Part shown: positions 8,770-19,900 of the stretch, piece by piece
How the letters are laid out: each line of letters starts with the position of its first letter
Position numbering within the stretch: position 1 is the stretch's first letter
NCBI GenBank assembly: GCA_913052655.1
Contig: CAJXFN010000001.1
Coordinates: 1 to 32,944, forward strand
Reading direction: 5' to 3'
DNA from: an uncultured Flavobacteriales bacterium
Lineage (GTDB): Bacteria > Bacteroidota > Bacteroidia > Flavobacteriales > BACL11
Length of the DNA: 32,944 bases
The notes under the pieces: model-generated
Database searches by the model: none
The model's input: the letters and a program-made list of their open reading frames with translations, nothing else
What the model was told of the DNA's origin: nothing
Position numbers and translations under genes: made by a program

Positions 8770-11700
8770 TTATTGAACAATAATCTTTTCATGATATTGA
8801 TCCAATTCGGATTTAAATACTACTGTATAAATTCCTTTTGAATAATTTGATAGATCAACGTTATATACAAACTGATCGTGATGCAAATCTATTTCTAAAA
8901 CTAATTCTCCTAGCAAATTATATATATTTAGCGAACTGTTTTCACTTAATTGATCATCAATTGATATTGTAAATTTACCTCTAGATGGATTAGGAAACAA
9001 GTCAAATATTTTATTGATATTATTATTTGATTCCCTAATGTTGGAAGGTGTTGAGAAAAACACAGGCCCATCCCAAGCTGGTGAGCGATACGCTCCTCCC
9101 GTAGAATTACACCACGTTCTGTAAATTAATCGATAAGAAGTATTTGGAACTAAACCGTTCTTTTGCTTACATAACAAAGGAGAAAACACTCCAGAACCAC
9201 CAATATTATAATAAGTAGAACCTACAGAATCAATCCTATACTTAAAACGAACAAAAGAATAGCTATATACAGAATCCCAACAAACCTCAACTTTAGTAGA
9301 TGAAAGTGAATTTACAGACACATTAATCATATTAACACAAGAATCTTTAGTGGAGAATGTATCTAAAGCATGCCAATTAACAACACCTGAGTTACAGTAC
9401 CATATCTTAAATTCATATTCGTAAAGAGTAGATGGAGTAAGATTTAAAACTGTTTTACTAATATTAGATGTATTACATCCACTACCAACTGGAACTCCCA
9501 TAGTTTTAGTTTGCCATGAGGAACTTCCTAAAGATCTATATCGAATTCTTATTTGATCTACTTGACAATTAGAATTATTCATATTGTTCCAATTAAAGGT
9601 TGCTCGATCATGTATAATATTACTTACATAGATCCCTGTCACTTCTCCACAGTTTATTGGATACTGACAAGATCCATCATCAATACAAGCAGAAGGATTA
9701 TAGTTTAAAGCAGTAGAATCTATACATCCTACCACCCCAAAACAACTCCCGTCATCCATGTTAGCTAGGGGATTGTAGTTACATGAAACTGGATCTGTAC
9801 ATCCGTAAATGTAATACAAACAAGAACTATCATCCGAATTTGCAGCTGCATAGTAATTTAACGCTAATGAATCTGTACATCCATAAATATAAGGCTGACA
9901 ACTACCATCATCTGTGTTAGCAAGTGAATCAAAATTATAAGCTGTTGAATCAGTACAACCTAACAGAGGATAAATACAGCTTCCATCATCTATCAATACT
10001 GTTGGATCATAATTTATTGCGTTAGAATCTGTACATCCATAAATTGAATAGATACAACTTCCATCATCTACATTCGCTCCTAAATAATAATTAAGAGCTA
10101 GAGGATCTGTACATCCGTACATAATAGAAACACAACTTAAATCTGGACAAGTCGCACTACTATCATAATTAAATGCAGTGCTATCCATACACCCATAAAC
10201 ACAATAAAGGCAACTTCCATCGTCTGTATTTGCATTTGGATCAAAATTTATTGCAACAGAATCTGTACAGCCATAAATGTTTGGTAAGATCATAGAAATA
10301 TTAATATCATCCAAATCAATTCTCCACATATTAGCAGGACTAATTGCATGCCAACCTATGTAATAAATTCCATCAGAAGGAACACTAAAACTAACAAATG
10401 TAGAATCGTAAGAAATATTAATAATATTATTCATCTGTAATAGAACATTTGTAAGAGAAGAAGCTTGTTGACTGGTTCCAATACAAACATTCATTTGCTC
10501 AGGATAGGCTGCAGAAGCAACTCTATATTTAAATCCTAAAGTATATGTTTTATTAGATTCTAACTCAAAACATTGAGAAATCAACCAATCATCTGCTGAA
10601 GTTGTTCCGTTAAAATTATAATTATAAAACACACCATAAGACTGATTAAAACCTGTGTATTGATTAATATTCCATGTATAAGAATCATTATTAGCATCTT
10701 CAATTTTCCATCCACTAAAATCATGAAAAGGTTCAAATCCCATTTCGTAATCTGAACTATAAAAATCGTGTAAATAGTTTGTAAATACTGATGAGGCAGT
10801 ATCGTTACCAATATTTAAATCAAGTGAATGGGATGTGAATGCATTTAAGGTGTACACACCACCGCTACTGACATTAACAGTATTAGAAAAAGTATATATA
10901 ATACTATCTCCAGGAGGAACGTTAGTAAACACACTATCAGTATAGACCTGACCATTCCAATCAAAAGATACTACAAAATTGGAAGCATCAATAACATTAA
11001 AATTAGTAATCATGACAACTACTTGTTCAGCAGAATCCAAAACACATGAATTAGATGGAGATATTATTGAGGATACTCCAACATCTATACTAAACTCTTC
11101 AATTTCAATAGTATCTATGGCTGTACAACCATTTACATCTATCACCTCAACAATATAAAATCCTGATTCTAATCCAAAAACATCCTGAATATTTGATGTA
11201 AATAAATTAGGACCTGACCAATTATATGAAAGTGGAAATACTCCACCATTAATAGTAATGTCTATACTACCATCAAAAGCATTTGCCATACTTTCTGGAA
11301 CTACTACAGAACTAATACTCAAAGGAGAAGCGTAATCTACAACTTGAAGATTAGTTAAAGTGTCCTTACACAAATTAGAATCTGTAACTATTACAGAATA
11401 AGTACCTACTGATACATTAGTCAAATCTTGAGAATAAGAACCATCACTCCAGTCAAAACTATAAGGACCTACACCACCATTAATATTTAAATTAATATTA
11501 CCATTAGAAGAAACACAATTTGCAGGAACAATATTAGCATTAGCAGACATAGAACAATTTATACTCCAACTAATATCTAATAAATAATCCGCAGAATCAG
11601 AACAAGGTAAGCATGAATATGCAGAAGGAGTTACAAGCAACCAATATGTTCCTGGAGGAATAGTCTGTTGTAAACTAAAGCTATCACACTGTGTGATAAA

Positions 11701-13551
11701 ATCTGAATCTAATATGTTTTGTGTGCCACATCCAGAATTTCCATCTAACAAATAAATATAATAAGGCACCTCTGAAATTGAATGTAAAGTTAAATCACTA
11801 CTATCCGATAAAATAATTTCGTACCAATCTGTATCTCTATAATTGTTCTCCGCAAAAAATGTTCCGTGAACGACAGTATTATTTGACAATGGAGTATAAT
11901 TAGACACAGGTGGATCAATAGTATAATTTACATACGCATTACCATCAGGACCTCCACTAGTAGTTATAGAATAAGTACCTGCAACATAAGGAGTTGGTAT
12001 TACATAAGACCCTATAAAGTCATCCGCACCTAACAAACTAAATGTTCCGTCATCATCATCATACACTCCGAAATCATAAGTATAGGTTAAACCTGTTGTA
12101 GAAGGAGTTGTAAAAATTGAATTAGACTTTAATTCTAAAGGATTTGTAATACTTGGGTTAGCAAACATAGAATAACTTAACGGTTGAGCGGGTGTCTGAC
12201 CATATGAATTAGGACACCATGTATCTAAGTAATAATCTGTGTAGTGATAGAATACATTATTTTCTTGCATGTAGATATAAAAATCAGGAGAAAAATCTGG
12301 ACCTATATTTACATATCCATTAATCGGCCATCCTACATAAGTTATACTCGCTCCAAAAGACCAAGGATCCTCAATTCCAGTTATAGTAAAATTGGAAAGT
12401 TTAAAATTATCATCACAACCGTTATTTACATCAGAACCACATGACTCTCCTTCAGAAATTGCATTACTGGGAATACTAATCTGACACATAGGATTACAAC
12501 TTCCTATTCCACAATGTTCCTGTGCAAAAGTAAAACTACTACCATTTGCTACATTTACTCCATTATAATCAACATTATAAGATCCATTTCCCCAGCCACA
12601 ACAAATTCCATCTCCATAGGAATCTAATATTGTAAAAGTATAACAGTTTGTATCTGGAACACATAAAGACCAAGTTAAAATAGAATTAGCATCAGAACTT
12701 GTTAAAGGTACATTTGTCCATCCTCCCCCATATTGATCCATTAAAAACCAAGAGGTTTCTGTTGGATAATCATCTGTATTAATTGTTATAATAATTTCAG
12801 TCTCTCCAATAGCACAATTAGAAGATGAACAGGAACCAATTGATGAAGTAGTTTCTGAGCTTAGAAATGAACCTCCAGAAGCTATTTGCGAACCTCCGTA
12901 ATTAACAAAATAAGATCCACTTCCCCAACCACAACAAATTCCATCTCCATAGGTGTCTAATATTGTAAAAGTATAACAATTTGTATCTGGAACACAGATA
13001 CTCCAAGTATATGTAGTATTAGATTGAGTCAAATCTCCAGGACTTATAAACCAACCTCCTCCATTTTGATCTACTAATTGCCATGATGTTTCCAAAGGAT
13101 AATTATCTGTAGTTATACTTATAAAGAACTCTTGTTCGTTTGCAGCACAACTAGATGGAGGCAACTGACAACCACCTATATTGTAGGTGGTTTCAGAACT
13201 TTGAAATGAACCTCCAGTAGCTACAGTAATTCCATCTACTAATACAGAATAAGATCCATTACCATAACCACAACAAATTCCATCACCCCAAGTATCACTT
13301 ATTGTGAATACATAACAGTTAGTATCTGGAACACAGTAAGTATAAGTATATGTAGTATTCGATTGTGTTAAACCTCCAGGATTAATAAACCAACCTCCTC
13401 CATTTTGATCTGTTAGACTCCAAGAAGTTTCTGATGGATAATTATCTGTAGTAATAACTACAGATATCTCTACTTCATTTGAAGCACATTGAGAAAGTGC
13501 TTGAAAAGAAATAAAAAACAATGAAATAAAGGCAATAATCTTATTCCTCAT
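8770..13551 (-). CDS. T9SS-sorted multidomain surface adhesin (1593 aa)
   Basis: A signal peptide (residues 1-21, ending ALSQ) is followed by three tandem modules of about 110 residues (22-353) with a GDGICCG motif. A region at about 354-548 carries a DDDDG acidic loop, and a PPC-like beta domain lies at about 549-666. Two SprB-like repeats (667-820), a CARDB-like segment (820-928) and a cleaved-adhesin/MAM-like jelly-roll (929-1091) come next. Eight DDGSC units (1092-1297) and two FN3 domains (1297-1507) precede a T9SS type A sorting domain (about 1510-1593; FPNPSRGKF and a KGIYTVVF-type end). The ATG overlaps the 91-aa gene upstream by 11 nt, so the two are probably translationally coupled. 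Likely exported by the Sec system, moved across the outer membrane by T9SS and bound to the surface. Domain names are by eye; the sorting domain and repeats are firm, the PPC and CARDB calls tentative. No catalytic motif was seen. Confidence 0.95.
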   Translation of the reverse strand: MRNKIIAFISLFFISFQALSQCASNEVEISVVITTDNYPSETSWSLTDQNGGGWFINPGGLTQSNTTYTYTYCVPDTNCYVFTISDTWGDGICCGYGNGSYSVLVDGITVATGGSFQSSETTYNIGGCQLPPSSCAANEQEFFISITTDNYPLETSWQLVDQNGGGWFISPGDLTQSNTTYTWSICVPDTNCYTFTILDTYGDGICCGWGSGSYFVNYGGSQIASGGSFLSSETTSSIGSCSSSNCAIGETEIIITINTDDYPTETSWFLMDQYGGGWTNVPLTSSDANSILTWSLCVPDTNCYTFTILDSYGDGICCGWGNGSYNVDYNGVNVANGSSFTFAQEHCGIGSCNPMCQISIPSNAISEGESCGSDVNNGCDDNFKLSNFTITGIEDPWSFGASITYVGWPINGYVNIGPDFSPDFYIYMQENNVFYHYTDYYLDTWCPNSYGQTPAQPLSYSMFANPSITNPLELKSNSIFTTPSTTGLTYTYDFGVYDDDDGTFSLLGADDFIGSYVIPTPYVAGTYSITTSGGPDGNAYVNYTIDPPVSNYTPLSNNTVVHGTFFAENNYRDTDWYEIILSDSSDLTLHSISEVPYYIYLLDGNSGCGTQNILDSDFITQCDSFSLQQTIPPGTYWLLVTPSAYSCLPCSDSADYLLDISWSINCSMSANANIVPANCVSSNGNINLNINGGVGPYSFDWSDGSYSQDLTNVSVGTYSVIVTDSNLCKDTLTNLQVVDYASPLSISSVVVPESMANAFDGSIDITINGGVFPLSYNWSGPNLFTSNIQDVFGLESGFYIVEVIDVNGCTAIDTIEIEEFSIDVGVSSIISPSNSCVLDSAEQVVVMITNFNVIDASNFVVSFDWNGQVYTDSVFTNVPPGDSIIYTFSNTVNVSSGGVYTLNAFTSHSLDLNIGNDTASSVFTNYLHDFYSSDYEMGFEPFHDFSGWKIEDANNDSYTWNINQYTGFNQSYGVFYNYNFNGTTSADDWLISQCFELESNKTYTLGFKYRVASAAYPEQMNVCIGTSQQASSLTNVLLQMNNIINISYDSTFVSFSVPSDGIYYIGWHAISPANMWRIDLDDINISMILPNIYGCTDSVAINFDPNANTDDGSCLYCVYGCMDSTAFNYDSSATCPDLSCVSIMYGCTDPLALNYYLGANVDDGSCIYSIYGCTDSNAINYDPTVLIDDGSCIYPLLGCTDSTAYNFDSLANTDDGSCQPYIYGCTDSLALNYYAAANSDDSSCLYYIYGCTDPVSCNYNPLANMDDGSCFGVVGCIDSTALNYNPSACIDDGSCQYPINCGEVTGIYVSNIIHDRATFNWNNMNNSNCQVDQIRIRYRSLGSSSWQTKTMGVPVGSGCNTSNISKTVLNLTPSTLYEYEFKIWYCNSGVVNWHALDTFSTKDSCVNMINVSVNSLSSTKVEVCWDSVYSYSFVRFKYRIDSVGSTYYNIGGSGVFSPLLCKQKNGLVPNTSYRLIYRTWCNSTGGAYRSPAWDGPVFFSTPSNIRESNNNINKIFDLFPNPSRGKFTISIDDQLSENSSLNIYNLLGELVLEIDLHHDQFVYNVDLSNYSKGIYTVVFKSELDQYHEKIIVQ
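9660..10278 (-). repeat. Eight tandem DDGSC coding repeats
   Basis: Eight consecutive units of about 26 codons each carry GCTD/GCMD/GCID at the start and DDGSC or a variant (DDSSC, CPDLSC) at the end. They are the same family as the dispersed units of the downstream giant gene, but here they form one uninterrupted run between the jelly-roll domain and the FN3 pair. Confidence 0.92.
12490..13488 (-). repeat. Three tandem 110-residue GDGICCG modules
   Basis: Three direct coding repeats contain an ETSW segment, a QNGGGW or QYGGGW segment, CVPDTNCY and then DxxGDGICCGxGxGSY. Starts are near 13488, 13155 and 12825 on the minus strand. The family is the same as the GDGW modules of the downstream giant gene, but an adjacent cysteine pair replaces the WN that follows GDG there. 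Confidence 0.9.
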
Positions 13552-13816
13552 CCCTTTTTTTATTAATGTTATATTTTGATTTCTTCAGCTTCTTTTCTTT
13601 GAGTGGCTTCTTTTTTTCAATCAACTTATTATTAGATGAATGGGAGATTATAGATACAGGAATCGCCTTCACCTTTTTTGAAACTGGAGTAACTTTTATC
13701 CCATATACAATTTGGTTTTTTGCTCTTTTCTCTAATATTTTAGTTGATTGAGACAACACATTTTTCGATAGAAAGAGAAACAAGACAATTAATAATATCG
13801 TATATGTTTTATTCAT
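13541..13816 (-). CDS. Small secreted basic protein (91 aa), function unknown
   Basis: A signal peptide (about residues 1-22, ending LSQ) is followed by a short lysine-rich mature part, with clusters such as EKKKPLKEKKLKKSK, and an acidic end (RDEE). No domain was recognised. Support for a real gene comes from the ATG 26 bp after a good promoter, the signal peptide and the 11-nt overlap of its stop with the start of the 1593-aa adhesin gene. It is probably co-transcribed with that gene. A role as partner or assembly factor for the adhesin is only a guess. Confidence 0.75.
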   Translation of the reverse strand: MNKTYTILLIVLFLFLSKNVLSQSTKILEKRAKNQIVYGIKVTPVSKKVKAIPVSIISHSSNNKLIEKKKPLKEKKLKKSKYNINKKRDEE

Positions 13817-13842
13817 AAATCTTAATTTTTAATTTAAGAAGA

Positions 13843-13874
13843 CAAATATAATAATTTCAATTACAAATAACAAA
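13843..13874 (-). promoter_or_regulatory. Bacteroidota-type promoter of the 91-aa / 1593-aa operon
   Basis: Minus strand TTTG (13874-13871), a 20-bp spacer, then TATATTTG (13850-13843) matches both Bacteroidota sigma-factor elements exactly. The ATG of the 91-aa gene lies 26 bp downstream, so the leader is very short. Confidence 0.7.
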
Positions 13875-13893
13875 TTACTTAGAGATCACGATA

Positions 13894-13925
13894 TTAGTAA
13901 AGAAGTAAGTATTTTATTATATTTG
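13894..13925 (+). promoter_or_regulatory. Bacteroidota-type promoter of the 2197-aa SprB-repeat gene
   Basis: TTAG (13894-13897, one mismatch to TTTG), a 20-bp spacer, then TATATTTG (13918-13925). The -7 element and spacer length equal those of the divergent promoter. The ATG is 31 bp downstream at 13957. Confidence 0.65.
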
Positions 13926-13956
13926 CCAATTATAGATAAAAAACAAGTCGAATAAT

Positions 13957-16900
13957 ATGAAAAAATCTTTACTTTCTTTAATAATTATATTTAGTGGAAT
14001 TTTAAGCTTTGCTCAACATCCTACAAACCTTATTTCTTCCAATATCACATCTAATTCAGCTGACTTAGACTGGGATGACGCTGTGTGTTCAGGTAATGTT
14101 AATTTTAAGTATAGAGTAACTGGATCTGGATCTAACTGGATTCAAACAAATAATGTAACGTCTATATACTCGTTGAGCGGTCTAAGTCCAAATACTTCAT
14201 ATGATTGGACAGTAAAATGTGTAGGGAATAGTGGATGGGCTAATAACGCTACTTTTATTACATCAAATAATTGTAATTTGACATCTTCTGTATCTGTTAC
14301 AGACGCTTCATGTAATAATACTTTGGATGGATCTGCTACATTATCAGTAAGTAATGGATTTTCACCTTACATATTTAATTGGGACAATGGAACAACTACA
14401 CAAAATTTAAACGGAGTAAGTTCAGGAACCTATGTTGTTCAAATAAGCGATAACTCGGGATGTACAACATCAGACACAGCTATAATTGGATCTATTGGAA
14501 CCCAGTCAATAAATCAACAACTAACACAATTCTCACCTAATCCCATTACAGCTTACCACCAATGGTCTTATGACACTTTGAGAATAACCAATACTGGATG
14601 TGATGTTAGAATTCGTCCAGAATTTACAATTAACTGTTCTAATGGACCTATCCAACAAGGAGATATTGTATTAAAATGGCAAAACCCATTAGGATTTAAT
14701 CAAAATATAAATTACAATATTGACGCTAACGGAAACGCATATGGGTTTTGGAGCTTCACTTCTGGTGATTCATCTGGAACTGACGTTACTTTCGGTCAAA
14801 TTCAAGATGTAGTAATTCAAGTTAAGTTTGTTAATCCTGCTCAATTTGGTACTTACAGCGCTACTTGGGAGACATATAAAGTAGATAATTTGGGCAACAA
14901 ACTTGGTTTATTAGCTGGACCAAACACGGTTTCACTAACTTTAATTGATTGTTCTTCTTTAACAATTGATGGTTTTAGCTCGACAAATCCAAATTGTGTT
15001 GGCGGTACTGATGGAACAATAAATATAAACAACATTTCTAATGGAAGTGGAAACTTTTCTTTTAATTGGTCTAATGGAAGCTCACAAGCCAATATCAGTG
15101 GTCTGAGCGCAGGGACCTATACTTTAACAGTTACAGATAATAATACTGGCTGTATAGCTGTAGATTCTGTTACTATTACAGATCCCTCTCCATTATCTGG
15201 AACCCTAACAGGTACAAATATTACATGTAATGGACTATCGGATGGTACTTTATCAGCGATTGCAAGTGGAGGGTCTTCTGTATATAAATATACATGGAAT
15301 CCATCTATAGGACAAAATGCAAACATAAACAATCTTTCTGCTGGCACTTATGATTTAACAATAATTGATTTGGTTTGCAACAATAATATATCCGGTTTGT
15401 CATTTACAATAACAGAGCCAGATTTATTAACATCCACTAGTTTTAACTCAAACAATACTTCATGTGACACTTCAATTTGTAATGGTACATTTGGAATAAT
15501 ACTATCTGGAGGAACAACACCTTATACTTACACTTGGACCAATGGAGACACAGTTAATTCTCAAAGCAATTTATGTGCTGGTAGTTTTTCTATAACTGCA
15601 ACTGACGCAAATTCATGTAATATATTTACAGAAAATGTTATAGTATATGATAGTTCATTTACTCCATCTACATTATTAACATCCACAAATATTAGTTGTT
15701 TTGGATTGAATGATGGTAATGCAGAAGCAATAATTTCTAGTGGAAGTAATACTTCTGGAGGAAACATATCTACACTTGCTTATTGTTCATCTAGCCCAGG
15801 ATCGAATTTATACAATACAATTGACGTGGTGAATTTAAATGGAGATGGAGACGCTATTAATAATAATACATCTGGTAGCTGCGATACATACGAAGATTAT
15901 TCATCACAATACACGACCCTAAGTCCAGGAACTACATATACTCTAAGTATTGACTTGGGGACATGTAATTCTGGAAATTTTTTCTATCCTGATAGTACGG
16001 GCGTATTTATTGACTGGAACATCGATGGTGATTTCGATGACATTAATGAGAAAATCGGTGTTTTCTATAGTGACATACCTACCACTCATAATATCAATAT
16101 AACTGTTCCAAATATTGCATACGGTCCTACAAGAATGAGAATTGTATCTCAGATTCAAAGTACTAATCCATCATTTCCTAGTAGCCCTGTAAATCCTTGC
16201 TTAGTAGGGACTTATGGTCAAAATGGAACATATATACAACCATGGTTTGGAACAACTGAAGATTATTCTTTAGTAATTAATGGTACAATTCCCGCTACCT
16301 ATCTTTGGAACACAGGAGATACAACATCTTCTATTTCTAATCTTATAGCAGGAACATACTATTGCGAAGTAACCGATACGAATAACTGTACATCAATAGA
16401 TACTGTAACAATTGTTGAACCTTCATTAATATCTAGTTCAGAAAATATAACAAATGTAAGTTGTAATGGTCTTTTAGATGGAAGCGCTATACTCACAATC
16501 TCTGGAGGAACACCTGGATACACAGCAGATTGGGGGACTAATAATCCTAACGCATTATCGGCTGGAACTTACAACTATTCTATTACAGACACAAATGGTT
16601 GTAACTATAATGATTCTATAACTATTACAGAACCTAATGAACTTAGTATAAATTCTATAACAACAAATGTTCTTTGCAATGGAGACACTACAGGATCTAT
16701 TGATATTACAATTAGTGGAGGTGTAAGTTCTTACTCTTTCTTGTGGAGTAACGGAATTACAACTGAAGATTTATCAAATGCTCTAGCAGGAACATATTAT
16801 CTTCAAGTAACAGACGCAAACTCTTGTATATTATTAGACACATTTGTTATTACAGAGCCATCTTTTATCACTGTTTTTTCTACAACCACCGACGCTACTT

Positions 16901-19900
16901 GTAACGGATTTTCAGATGGTAGTGCTTCACTAACAATCTCTGGTGGAACACCTGGATACTCAGAGGACTGGGGAACTAATAATCCTAACGCATTATCGGC
17001 TGGAACATACAACTATTCTATTACAGATAATAATTCATGTGTTTATACAAATTCTGTTCTTATAAATGAGCCAAATATAATTTCTACTGTAAATTTCATA
17101 ACAAATGTAAGTTGTAATGGATTATCAGATGGTAGTGCTTCAATAACAATTTCTGGAGGGACACCTGGATACTCTCAAGATTGGGGAACTAATAATCCTA
17201 ACTCTTTATCTGCTGGAACTTACAACTATACTATTACAGACACAAATGGTTGTAACTATAATGATTCTGTAACAATTACTGAGCCTCAAATATTAAACGC
17301 TACTTATTCTAAAACAAATGTTAGTTGTAATGGATTTATAGATGGATCTGCATTGGTTAATATTACTGGAGGTACTACTAATTATGTTCTTTCTTGGGAC
17401 ACATTAAATTATCCATTATTAGGAGGAATTAACGTATTCAGCACTCCGATTGGTGTACCTGCGGGTGTCTATCCATTTGGTATTATAGATGATAATGGAT
17501 GTACTTTTACAGATACTATTACTATTACAGAACCAGATTCAATATCTGTATCTCAAACTACTACAAATGTAAGTTGTAATGGACTTTCAGATGGAAGCGT
17601 TACATTGATAATTTCTGGAGGAACACCTGGATACTCAGAGGACTGGGGAACTAATAATCCTAACTCATTATCGGCTGGAACCTACAACTATACTATCACA
17701 GATACAAATGGTTGTAACTACAATAATGTTGTGACTATTACTGAACCTATAATATTATCTTCAACAATTAATGCAACAGATTTAACATCTTGTTTAGTTT
17801 CAAATGGTTCTATTGATTTAAATGTATCTGGAGGTACTTCTCCTTATGTTTATTTGTGGAATAATTCAGATACAACAGAAGATTTAACTAATTTATCTGC
17901 TGGTAATTATTCTGTTACTATTACAGACAATAACGGATGTACAACAACTAACAACACAACTGTTGGTCAACCTTCAAATGGTTTATCATTATCTTTGAGT
18001 TCTACTACTTATAATGGGTATGAGGTTTCATGTAATGGAGGATCTAATGGAAATATTACTACAACAGCTGTTGGAGGTTTGGGAAGCTTAAGCTTTGTAT
18101 GGAGTAATGGAGATACTACACAAAATCTTTCAAATCTGAGTGCGGGCTCTTATTCAGTCACTATGACAGATTCTGTAGGATGCTCATTATTTGATAATAT
18201 TACATTAAATCAACCAACTGAAATCTCTTCTTATTTTGTTACTTCAGATGTTCTATGTAATGGAGACAGTACAGGAACTGCTTCCGTAACATTTAACGGG
18301 GGAGTTACAGATTACTTATTAAGTTGGACAGGATACAACTATCCACTACCTAACGGATTAAATACTTTTATTACGCCTATTGGAGTGCCAGCCGGAATTT
18401 ACCCATATTCTGTTACCGATAATAACGGATGTATGCATTTTGATACAATAACTATCAACCAACCAAACGCTATTAGTTCATCATACACTATTACAAATTA
18501 TAATGGATATAATGTCTCTTGTAATGGAGCAAACGATGCAAGTATAGACCTTCAATGGACTGGAGGAACATCTCCATATCAAAATTGGTTTGATGGATCT
18601 ACAACAACAGACACTATACAAAGTAACTTGTCTGCAGGAACATATATTGATTCTTTAGTAGATGCAAATGGATGTTCTTATTCACAATCTATTACAATTA
18701 ATGAGCCATCTGCGCTGTCTTTAAATTTAATTCCAACAAATTTAAGTTGTTATAATTCTTGTGATGGTAGAATCTTAACTCAGATTAATGGAGGAGTTTC
18801 ATCATACACCTTCTCTTGGAGTGACGGATCATCATTAGACAGTAATACTAACTTATGTAGTGGCATGTACAATGTTACAGTAACTGATGATAATGGATGT
18901 ATAATATCTGATAGTATCTTTTTAACTCAACCTAATGATATCATCATTAATATTGATTCAATTTTTGACGTAAGTATATATAATGGAAATGATGGAGAAA
19001 TTTATATAACTCCAAGTGGAGGGATATTAAACTATTCTTACTATTGGACAGGTCCGAATGGATTTAATTCAACAAATGAAGATATTACTGGATTACAATC
19101 AGGAACGTATACTATAACTGTTACAGATTCTACAAATTGTTCTTCTTCATATTCAATTTACGTCGACCAACTATCATCGCTTTCTATAAACCTAGACACC
19201 ATAATTAACCTATCATGTTTTGAGGAATGTAATGGACAAATTCTGATTACAGCAGATGGAGGAGACTCCGTGTATACCTATCTATGGATTGGACCTAACG
19301 GATTCAGCTCAACAGATGAAGATTTAGATAGTCTATGTGCTGGTAACTACGAACTTATTCTTTCTGATTCTACAAGTTCTGTTTCAACAACTTTTACAGT
19401 ATCTCAACCTTCACAATTACAAATAATTACTAATGCAGATACTGCTCTATGTTATGGGGGACTAGCTCAAGCGTCTGCCTTTTCCTTTGGAGGTCAAAAT
19501 CCATATGTAACTAGTTGGGATATTGGATCTAGTTCTATTACCACATATTTAAATGCAGGAACACACTATGTGAATGTAATTGATGCGAATGGTTGTTCTT
19601 CTACTGATTCTGTATTAATTGTACAGAATGATTCAATAAGTATTTCATCAACAGAAACTGATATTAGTTGTTATGGACTTTCAGATGGATCTGTACAAAT
19701 AGATGTTTTATCTGGTGGACTTCCTCCATTTGAATATTCTGAAAATAATGGACAAAACTTTCAAACTTCAAATATATTTAATGGATTATCTTCAGGAACT
19801 TCAACGTATATTGTTAGGGATGCAAATGGATGTACAAACTCTATCTCAGCATCTATTGCAGAACCAAATGAATTAATTGTCTCATTAAATGCAAGTTCAG

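Noticed and set aside
8761..8778. GTTC-AATAA-GAAC hairpin followed by five U at the end of the 1593-aa gene
   Set aside because: The stem is only 4 bp and includes the stop codon in its loop, which is too weak to call a terminator.
13566..13751. Plus-strand 61-codon ORF opposite the 91-aa gene
   Set aside because: It is antisense to a gene with a signal peptide and a good promoter, is phenylalanine-rich from antisense lysine codons, and has no support of its own.
14853..17012. Several minus-strand ORFs of 66-79 codons within the SprB-repeat gene
   Set aside because: They recur because the sense repeats recur, and their translations are antisense images of the SprB repeat.
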